DNA of 64,000 bases from Gammaproteobacteria bacterium. Lineage in GTDB: Bacteria > Pseudomonadota > Gammaproteobacteria > Arenicellales > Poriferihabitantaceae. The notes below the pieces were generated by a model. It was not told where the DNA came from, did no database searches, and saw only the letters and a program-made list of their open reading frames with translations. The translations under genes and the position numbers were made by a program. Positions 57,147-64,000 of the stretch are shown piece by piece. The stretch lies in the NCBI GenBank assembly GCA_009842505.1, contig VYFG01000048.1:34324-98323 (forward strand). Direction: 5' to 3'. Positions within the stretch are counted from its first letter, which is position 1; each line of letters opens with the position of its first letter.

Positions 57147-58496
57147 TCAGATCAGCCCAAAGAGGCGCATGATGTCGTTGTAGAAAGCCAGCCCCATCAG
57201 CAGCACCAGCAGGACGATGCCGATCTGCTGGCCCCGGAACATCACCCCTTCGGAGGGCTCCCGGCCGGTGATCGCCTCCACCAGGAAATACATCAGATGG
57301 CCGCCGTCCAGCATCGGAATGGGGAGCAGGTTCAGCAACCCGAGACTGACGCTGATGATGGCCAGGAACCGGAGAAAATCCACCAGCCCGGATTCCACCG
57401 TGTCCCCGGCGATGCGCGCGATGGTGATGGGACCGGACAGATTCTCCGAGGACATCTCCCGGGTCAGCATCCGGCCGAGGGAGCGCACCGTGATGTCGAT
57501 CATCCGCCAGTTGTAGTCGATGGCCTCCCAAACCGCCTCCAGGGGACCGTACCGGAGGCGGGTATTCTCGTAGGGGGGCATGTAAAGGCCGATGCGGCCG
57601 CGGGTTTCGCCGCCCACCTCGGTGGGCGCCGGCACCAGGGTGGTTGCGTGCCGGACTCCGTCCCGCACGAACGTGATTTCCGTTTCCATGCCCGGCCGGC
57701 CGGAGACGGCGGCGACCATGTCGAGCCAGTTGGCGATCTCCGTGCCGTCCACCTCGGTGATCCGGTCGCCGGGGCGGAGCCCGGAGAGCTCAGCCGGTGC
57801 CCCGGGCAGCAGACGGTGCACCGCCGCCGGTGGCGGTTCGGGGTACAGGCCGATCTGTGAGGTGATCGGCTGGCCGCTGATTTCGCGCTGGTCCAGGCGG
57901 GAGAAGTCCAGTGCCAGTCGGCGCACCGCCCCGTCCACCCCCCGGACCTCGATCTCCAGGGGATTGCCCTTCATGGCCTGCTGGAGCATGTAGAACTGCC
58001 GTTCGCTCCAGGTCCGCACCTCGCGGCCGTCCACGGTGAGCAGCGTGTCGCCGGGACGGAAACCGGCATCCTCGGCCTGTGAGTTTCCGGCCACCTGGCC
58101 CACCACCGGCCGGATGTCCGGGCTGCCGATCTGGAATACCAGCCAGATCGCGAAAATCGCGAACAGGAAATTGAACAGGGGGCCGGCGAACACCACCGCC
58201 GTACGCACCCCCAGGGACTTGTTGTTGAATGCGAGATGACGGTCCTCGGGACGTACGTTCCCTTCCCGTTCGTCCAGCATCTTGACATATCCGCCGAGGG
58301 GGATCATCGCCACCGAGTATTCCGTCGGCTCAATCCTGCCCCGCCACGAGATCAGGGTCCTGCCGAAGCCGATGGAGAACTTGAGTACCCGGATGCCGAG
58401 CTTCCGGGCCACCCAGAAGTGGCCGAACTCGTGCACTGCGACGAGGATGGCGATGGCCAGCAGGAACCCGACCAGGCTGTAGCCGAATCCGCTCAT
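57147..58496 (-). CDS. rseP: RIP metalloprotease RseP
   Basis: AVHEFGHFWVARKLGIRVLKFSIGFG (HExxH), PDZ repeats, LLPIPMLDGGHLMYFLVEAITG. Confidence 0.97.
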   Translation of the reverse strand: MSGFGYSLVGFLLAIAILVAVHEFGHFWVARKLGIRVLKFSIGFGRTLISWRGRIEPTEYSVAMIPLGGYVKMLDEREGNVRPEDRHLAFNNKSLGVRTAVVFAGPLFNFLFAIFAIWLVFQIGSPDIRPVVGQVAGNSQAEDAGFRPGDTLLTVDGREVRTWSERQFYMLQQAMKGNPLEIEVRGVDGAVRRLALDFSRLDQREISGQPITSQIGLYPEPPPAAVHRLLPGAPAELSGLRPGDRITEVDGTEIANWLDMVAAVSGRPGMETEITFVRDGVRHATTLVPAPTEVGGETRGRIGLYMPPYENTRLRYGPLEAVWEAIDYNWRMIDITVRSLGRMLTREMSSENLSGPITIARIAGDTVESGLVDFLRFLAIISVSLGLLNLLPIPMLDGGHLMYFLVEAITGREPSEGVMFRGQQIGIVLLVLLMGLAFYNDIMRLFGLI

Positions 58497-59716
58497 TCTG
58501 GGCCGGTGTCCGCCACCGGCACGGGCCGGATTTCGCGTATCCGCAGGGTGCAGGATGCCCTGGCGGCCCTGTCCGCCTCCAGCACCGTCTCGAGTTCCAG
58601 CGTGTTCTCCACAGGCAATTGGTCCAAAGTGCCGGCCACAAGTTCCGTGATGCGGTCGAATCCGATTTCGCCGGCGAGGAATGCATCTACCGCCACTTCG
58701 TTGGCCGCGTTGAGCATGGCCGGGGCGGTGCCGCCGGTCCTGGCCACCTCCCTGGCGAGGCCGAGGGAGGGAAACCGGGCATGGTCCGGCGACTCGAAGT
58801 CGAACCGCGCGCAATCCGGCAGATCGAGCCAGGCGGCGCCGGACTCGATCCGGTCCGGCCAGGCGAGCGCGTTGGCGATTGGCACCTTCATGTCCGGATT
58901 GGCCATCTGCGCCAGCACCGACCCGTCGACGAACTCGACCATGGAATGGACCACACTCTGGGGATGCACCACGATTTCGATGCTGGACTCATCCATGGAA
59001 AACAGGGAGCAGGCCTCGATCAGTTCCAGCCCCTTGTTCATCATCGTGGCGGAGTCCACCGATATCTTGCGTCCCATGTCCCAGTTCGGATGCGCGCAGG
59101 CCTCATCCGGGGTGACCGACGCGAGGGTCGCCGGGTCCCGCTGCCGGAAGGGGCCGCCGGACCCGGTCAGCAGCAGGCGCCGGATGCCGTACCGTCCGTC
59201 CATGCCGGATTCCCCGAGAACCTGCTGCATTGCGGACGGCAGGCACTGGAAGATGGCGTTGTGTTCGCTGTCCAGGGGCAGGATCACCGCCCCGTGCCGC
59301 CGGGCGAGCCGCATGATGGCGGGGCCCAGCATCACCAGCGGCTCCTTGTTGGCGATCAGCACCTTGGCCCCGGCCCTGACCGCCGCCATTGTGGAAGCCA
59401 GGCCGACGGCCCCCACGATGGCGCAGACCACGCAGTCCGCATCCCTCACGACCCGCTCCAGGCTTTCCCCGCCGCTCAGCACCTCGATGTCGGAGTCATG
59501 CTCGGCCAGCATCGTCCGCAGGGCAAGCGCCGCCTCGGTGTCCACCATGACCACCTGCTCGGGGCAGAATTCCAGGCACTGTTCCAGCATGCGCGCGGTA
59601 CTGCTGCGGGCGGTCAGCGCCATGACCCGGAAGCGTCCGGGATGGCGCCGCACCACCTCCAGGGTGTTGAGACCCACGGAACCGGTGGAACCCAGCAGGG
59701 CGACACGCTCGGTCAT
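58493..59716 (-). CDS. dxr: 1-deoxy-D-xylulose 5-phosphate reductoisomerase
   Basis: VALLGSTGSVGLNTLEVVRRHPGRF, IANKEPLVMLG, DSEHNAIFQCL, HPNWDMGRKISVDSATMMNKGLE. Confidence 0.98.
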   Translation of the reverse strand: MTERVALLGSTGSVGLNTLEVVRRHPGRFRVMALTARSSTARMLEQCLEFCPEQVVMVDTEAALALRTMLAEHDSDIEVLSGGESLERVVRDADCVVCAIVGAVGLASTMAAVRAGAKVLIANKEPLVMLGPAIMRLARRHGAVILPLDSEHNAIFQCLPSAMQQVLGESGMDGRYGIRRLLLTGSGGPFRQRDPATLASVTPDEACAHPNWDMGRKISVDSATMMNKGLELIEACSLFSMDESSIEIVVHPQSVVHSMVEFVDGSVLAQMANPDMKVPIANALAWPDRIESGAAWLDLPDCARFDFESPDHARFPSLGLAREVARTGGTAPAMLNAANEVAVDAFLAGEIGFDRITELVAGTLDQLPVENTLELETVLEADRAARASCTLRIREIRPVPVADTGPE

Positions 59717-59723
59717 GGGCGGT

Positions 59724-60554
59724 TCACCTGAGCAGCCACCACAGCGACCCGAACACGGGCATGGCGGCGAGCAGACCGTCGAACCGGTCCAGGAGGCCGC
59801 CGTGTCCGGGCAGCAGCCTGCCGCTGTCCTTCACCCCGGCCTGCCGTTTCAGCCGGCTCACGGACAGGTCGCCGATGACGCTCGCCAGGGCCGCCGCGGC
59901 AGCGGCCAGCAGCCAGGGCAACATCTGGCCGGGCGCCAATGGCACCAGAATCCAGGCCCCCGCCCAGGCGGTGGCGAGGGCGCCTGCCAGTCCGCCGATC
60001 ACCCCCTCGATAGTCTTGCCCGGGGAGATTTCGGGGGCCAGCTTGTGGCGGCCGGCCAGATTTCCGGCCAGGTAGGCGAACACATCCGCCGCCCACACGA
60101 CCATCACCGCAACCAGTACCACCTCCGGTCCGTTCACGTCCGATCCCCGCAGCCACACAAGGCCCGCCCAGGCGCAGTACATCGCCCCGGCGCCAACCGC
60201 CATTTCCAGCCCGGGACTTCTGCGCAGCGACAGTCCCCGGACCAGGACCCGCCATTGCCACAGCCACAGCAGGCAGCCGGCAAGGCAGACTCCGAGCAGC
60301 AATGACGACGGATTCGCCGGGACCGCGGCGGCATTGCCAAGGAGGTGGACGGCCACACCCAGAAGCAGCATCCCGAGGACGGTCAGCGAGAACGCAGCGG
60401 TCGAGCGGGTCGTCAGGTTGTTCCACTCGTACAGCGCCACCGCCATCAGCAGCATGCCCACCGCCGCGAACAGCGGCCCCGGCAGCCACAGGATCAGCGC
60501 CACCGCCACCGGTGCGGCGACCAGGGCGGTCATGATGCGGGCTCTGAGGGCCAT
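59724..60554 (-). CDS. cdsA: Phosphatidate cytidylyltransferase
   Basis: VVWAADVFAYLAGNLAGRHKLAPEISPGKTIEGVIGGL, SVIGDLSVSRLKRQAGVKDSGRLLPGHGGLLDRFDGLLAAMPVF. Confidence 0.97.
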   Translation of the reverse strand: MALRARIMTALVAAPVAVALILWLPGPLFAAVGMLLMAVALYEWNNLTTRSTAAFSLTVLGMLLLGVAVHLLGNAAAVPANPSSLLLGVCLAGCLLWLWQWRVLVRGLSLRRSPGLEMAVGAGAMYCAWAGLVWLRGSDVNGPEVVLVAVMVVWAADVFAYLAGNLAGRHKLAPEISPGKTIEGVIGGLAGALATAWAGAWILVPLAPGQMLPWLLAAAAAALASVIGDLSVSRLKRQAGVKDSGRLLPGHGGLLDRFDGLLAAMPVFGSLWWLLR

Positions 60555-60577
60555 GGGACGGTTCTCGGACGGGGGCT

Positions 60578-61342
60578 TCAGAATTTCTCTTCGTCCACCT
60601 GTTCCCCGGTCTTGCCGAAACGGCGCTGGCGACCGGCGTAATGGGCCAGGGCGTCGTTGATGCACGCCTCGTCGAAATCCGGCCAGTAGGTATCACAGAA
60701 ATACAGTTCGGTGTAGGCAAGCTGCCACAACAGGAAATTGCTGATCCGCTGCTCGCCGCCCGTGCGAATGAACAGATCCGGCGGCGGCAGCGCGCTGGTA
60801 CACAGCTGCGATTCTAACAGCGTCTGGGTGATGGCTTCCGGATCCAGTTCCGCCGCAGCCGCCCGCCTCGCCAGCATCCGGCAGGCCTGGGTGATGTCCC
60901 ATTGGCCGCCGTAGTTGACGGCGATGGTGAGATTGAGATCCCGGTTGGCGCGGGTGAGTTCCTGGGCCTCGGCGATCTTCCGCTGCAGCTTCTTCGAGAA
61001 GCGGGACAGGTCGCCGATCATGCGCAACCGCACCCGGTTCTCGTGCAGGTAGCGCACCTCGGACTCCAGGGTCGAGTACATCAGTTCGATCAGCAGCTTG
61101 ACTTCGGCGCTGGGCCGGTTCCAGTTCTCGCTGCTGAACGCGAACAGTGTCAGGTAGGGAATGCCGCGCTGGTAGCAGGCGGACACCATGTTCTTGACGG
61201 TTTCCACGCCGCGGCGGTGGCCCTCCACCCGGGGCAGCCCCCGCTGACGCGCCCAACGTCCGTTGCCGTCCATGATGATCGCTATGTGGCGGGGCTTGTT
61301 GCCGGTCGCCAACTCCATGACCGCCGCCGGTTGCACGCCCAT
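60578..61342 (-). CDS. uppS: Undecaprenyl diphosphate synthase
   Basis: HIAIIMDGNGRWARQRGLPRVEGHRRGVE, TLFAFSSENWNRP, DLFIRTGGEQRISNFLLWQLAYTELYF. Confidence 0.98.
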   Translation of the reverse strand: MGVQPAAVMELATGNKPRHIAIIMDGNGRWARQRGLPRVEGHRRGVETVKNMVSACYQRGIPYLTLFAFSSENWNRPSAEVKLLIELMYSTLESEVRYLHENRVRLRMIGDLSRFSKKLQRKIAEAQELTRANRDLNLTIAVNYGGQWDITQACRMLARRAAAAELDPEAITQTLLESQLCTSALPPPDLFIRTGGEQRISNFLLWQLAYTELYFCDTYWPDFDEACINDALAHYAGRQRRFGKTGEQVDEEKF

Positions 61343-61357
61343 CAGGCGCCCGGGCGG

Positions 61358-61915
61358 TCAGACTTCCATGACTTCGCGTTCCTTCTCACTCACCACCTCG
61401 TCGATCTGGGCCACGTATCTGTCGGTCAGTTGCTGCAGTTCCCCCTCCGTCTGCTTTTCCTCGTCCTGGGTGATTTCCTTTTCCTTGAGCAGGTCCCGTA
61501 CCGTCCCGATGGCATCGCGGCGGATGTTGCGGATGGCAATCTTGCCCTCTTCGCCCTCGCTCTTCACCACCTTCACCATGCTGACGCGCCTCTCTTCCGT
61601 CATGGGCGGCAGGGGGATGCGCATGGTTTCCCCCGCGGTGACGGGATTGAGGCCGAGGTCGGACTCCAGGATGGCCCGTTCGATGGGTGCGAGCATGCTG
61701 CGCTCCCAGGGCTGGACGGTCAGGGTGCGGGCGTCCGCGGCCGAGACCGTGGCCACCTGGTTGATGGGCGTGGCCACTCCGTAATAATCCACCGTCAGGT
61801 GTTCCAGCAATGCCGGGGACGCCCGCCCGGTCCGGATGCGCGTCAGGGCCTCCCGGACATTCGACACGGATTTCTTCATCCGCGACTCTGCATCTAGCTT
61901 GATATCGTCGATCAT
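61358..61915 (-). CDS. frr: Ribosome recycling factor
   Basis: RIRTGRASPALLEHLTVDYYGVATPINQVATVSAADARTLTVQPWER. Confidence 0.98.
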   Translation of the reverse strand: MIDDIKLDAESRMKKSVSNVREALTRIRTGRASPALLEHLTVDYYGVATPINQVATVSAADARTLTVQPWERSMLAPIERAILESDLGLNPVTAGETMRIPLPPMTEERRVSMVKVVKSEGEEGKIAIRNIRRDAIGTVRDLLKEKEITQDEEKQTEGELQQLTDRYVAQIDEVVSEKEREVMEV

Positions 61916-62016
61916 TGCCTGGCTGTGGAATATACGGGAATCCGCAGATTATAGTGATCGGCGGCGTCAAGTACCATGGACGGCGATCTGCCGCGCCGGG
62001 CAGACCGGCACCGGCC

Positions 62017-62757
62017 TCAGTCTTCCCCGGGGCGATCCATGATGAGGGTGCCGACAGGCTCTCCCCTGGCCATTTTAACCAGGCTGTCGGGCTCATGCAG
62101 GTTCAGCACCTGAATCGGCAACTGGTGTTCCTGGCAGAGCGTGATCGCGGTCATGTCCATGACCCGGAGCCCCCTGGACAGCACTTCGGTGAACTGCAGC
62201 CGCTCGTAGCGCATGGCGTGGGTATTCTTTTCGGGATCATCGTCGTAGACGCCATCGACCCGGGTGGCCTTCACCATGATTTCGGCGTCAATCTCCAGGG
62301 CCCTCAGGCTCGCGGCGGTGTCGGTGGTGAACATCGGATTCCCCGTGCCCCCGGCAAACACCATCACCCGGCCCAGTTCCAGGTGCTTCAGTGCCCGGCC
62401 GCGGACGTAGGGCTCCGTCACGCCGGAAACCTCGATGGCGGACTGCACCCTGGCGGAAACGCCCAGGCCGCCCAGGGCCTGCTGGAGGGCCAGGGCGTTC
62501 ATGACCGTGGCCAGCATGCCGATGTAGTCGGAGCCGACCCGGTCCATTCCCTGGGCGGCGGCGCTCATGCCCCGGAAGAAATTGCCGCCCCCGATGACGA
62601 TGCCGATCTGGACCCCGAGATCGACCAGGGTCCCGACTTCCCGCGCGGTGGAGGCCAGCATCTCACCGTCGATGCCGAACTTCTGCTCCCCGGCCAGGGC
62701 CTCGCCGCTCAGCTTGAGCAGGACCCGTTGCCACACCGCCGAAGCAGGTTCCGTCAT
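62017..62757 (-). CDS. pyrH: UMP kinase
   Basis: RVLLKLSGEALAGEQKFGID, IGIVIGGGNFFRG, FAGGTGNPMFTTDTAASLRA, KATRVDGVYDDDP. Confidence 0.98.
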   Translation of the reverse strand: MTEPASAVWQRVLLKLSGEALAGEQKFGIDGEMLASTAREVGTLVDLGVQIGIVIGGGNFFRGMSAAAQGMDRVGSDYIGMLATVMNALALQQALGGLGVSARVQSAIEVSGVTEPYVRGRALKHLELGRVMVFAGGTGNPMFTTDTAASLRALEIDAEIMVKATRVDGVYDDDPEKNTHAMRYERLQFTEVLSRGLRVMDMTAITLCQEHQLPIQVLNLHEPDSLVKMARGEPVGTLIMDRPGED

Positions 62758-62785
62758 TGTCTGTACCGGATTGCCACCCTGGGCC

Positions 62786-63658
62786 TCAGGCACCCGCCTG
62801 CGCCATGACCTCGGCGACGAAATCATCCTGCTTCTTCTCGATGCCCTCGCCCACCTCGAAACGGACCATCCGCCTGACGCTGGCGCCCCTGGATGCGAGC
62901 AGGGCGCCGACACTCTGGTCAGGGTCCTTCACGAAGGGCTGGCCGAGCAGCGTGTTCTCCTTGAGGAACTTCCTGATCCGGCCTCCGATCATCTTTTCGA
63001 TGATGTCGTCCGGCTTGCCACTCTCGCGGGCCTGGGCGGTCAGGATCTCCCTTTCCCTGTCCACCACGCCAGGGTCCATGTCTTCCTCAGCAATGCACAG
63101 GGGACGGCTTGCGGCGATGTGCATGGCGATGTCCCGGCCGAGGGCGTCATCGCCCCCGTCCAGCACCAGCATGACGCCGATCCGGTTGCCGTGCAGGTAG
63201 GAGCTGACGACCCCGCCATCGGCATCGAAGCGGGCAAACCTGCGCACGGTGACATTCTCGCCGATCTTGGCGACCAGCTCCCGGCGCGCGGCCTCCACCG
63301 TGGTGCCGACGGCCGCCGCACTGTCCGCCAGGGCGGCCGCGTCCCGCGGGTTCGCGGCGAGCACGGCATCCGCCACGGCGGCGCTGAATGCCCGGAAGGA
63401 GTCATCCTTGGCGACAAAATCGGTTTCACAGTTGATTTCCGCCAGGGCGCAGGCCATCCCGTCCGTCGCCGAAACGATCACGCCCTCGGCGGCCGTCCGA
63501 CCGGCCCGCTTCTCCGCCGCCGCCGCACCCTTGATGCGCAGCTCCTCGATAGCGGCGGCCATGTCTCCGCCGGTCTGGGTCAGGACCTTCTTACAGTCCA
63601 TCATGCCCGCGCCGGTCCTTTCGCGCAGTTCCTTCACCATTGCCGCAGTAATCGTCAT
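62786..63658 (-). CDS. tsf: Elongation factor Ts
   Basis: MVKELRERTGAGMMDCKKVL, INCETDFVAKDDSF, MHIAASRPLCI. Confidence 0.98.
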   Translation of the reverse strand: MTITAAMVKELRERTGAGMMDCKKVLTQTGGDMAAAIEELRIKGAAAAEKRAGRTAAEGVIVSATDGMACALAEINCETDFVAKDDSFRAFSAAVADAVLAANPRDAAALADSAAAVGTTVEAARRELVAKIGENVTVRRFARFDADGGVVSSYLHGNRIGVMLVLDGGDDALGRDIAMHIAASRPLCIAEEDMDPGVVDREREILTAQARESGKPDDIIEKMIGGRIRKFLKENTLLGQPFVKDPDQSVGALLASRGASVRRMVRFEVGEGIEKKQDDFVAEVMAQAGA

Positions 63659-63752
63659 GTTTGCAAGTTTCCAGGATATTGTCGATTGATTCAGGGGCGC
63701 GCAGGGCGCTGGCGGGGGCCGCATTGCCGGGCTCGCCGCGAAGCGCCGCCGG

Positions 63753-64000
63753 TCATTCCGTCTCGGCGACCTTCTTCTTCCGCACCACCTTCTTCCGGGT
63801 GACCTTTTTCTTGGTCACCTTGGTCTTCTTTACCGGTTCCTTCTTTTCGGCTTCGCCGTCGGCGGCGGAGTCCGCGGCCGCGGCCGCATCCTCAGCCTCA
63901 ACCTCAGCCCCAGCCGCAGCCTCAGCACCAGCCGCCGCCGCCGCCCCCGCCGCCGCCCCCGCCCAGGGGGTTATACACATCGCCGAGCCCACGCGGCCGG
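63753..64000 (-). CDS. rpsB: C-terminal part of a CDS, most likely 30S ribosomal protein S2, with long Ala/Glu then Lys-rich tail
   Basis: Position upstream of tsf; open to the window edge; ...AGAEAAAGAEVEAEDAAAAADSAADGEAEKKEPVKKTKVTKKKVTRKKVVRKKKVAETE*. The S2 core is not in the window. Confidence 0.5.
   Translation of the reverse strand, partial: GRVGSAMCITPWAGAAAGAAAAAGAEAAAGAEVEAEDAAAAADSAADGEAEKKEPVKKTKVTKKKVTRKKVVRKKKVAETE

Noticed and set aside
58236-60305. 689-aa plus-strand ORF opposite rseP/dxr/cdsA
   Set aside because: Antisense artefact across three known genes.
1-64000. CRISPR arrays, IS elements, prophage, tRNA genes
   Set aside because: No regularly spaced repeats, transposase/integrase-like products, or tRNA-like cloverleaf sequence noticed on reading; a dedicated scan (tRNAscan, CRISPR finder) was not possible.

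Overview
High-GC proteobacterial chromosome window with dense coding on both strands. I saw no tRNA or rRNA gene, insertion sequence, prophage or CRISPR array. Left to right: (1) a histidine-utilisation locus (partial hutF, hutI, hutC, hutU plus an ornithine cyclodeaminase-like gene) with a perfect TGTATATACA palindrome over the hutI start; (2) an accessory stretch with a sterol-desaturase-like gene, a tandem-fused double adenylate kinase, three EamA transporters, an SDR lacking YxxxK, an operon of fatty-acid desaturase + HAL-like protein lacking the Ala-Ser-Gly MIO motif + EamA transporter, and a one-polypeptide GAF-PAS-kinase-REC-winged-helix regulator; (3) housekeeping genes (YcaQ-like, RbgA/YlqF-like, CvfB-like, NRDE, DUF2237, DadA-like); (4) a small operon of poorly characterised proteins (DUF6505-like, ankyrin, degenerate BirA-like, degenerate Rieske-like) next to a Cys-type formate dehydrogenase operon and its accessory genes, including a 59-aa lipoprotein absent from the ORF track; (5) a cbb3 oxidase locus (ccoNOQP, ccoGH, divergent ccoIS) with an FNR/Anr-type box; (6) the conserved dnaE-rnhB-lpxB-lpxA-fabZ-lpxD-skp-bamA-rseP-dxr-cdsA-uppS-frr-pyrH-tsf-(rpsB) block. 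The best candidates for something undescribed are the desaturase/MIO-less HAL-like/EamA operon and the operon of degenerate enzymes beside formate dehydrogenase. All names come from reading motifs and remembered family signatures; no searches were run.
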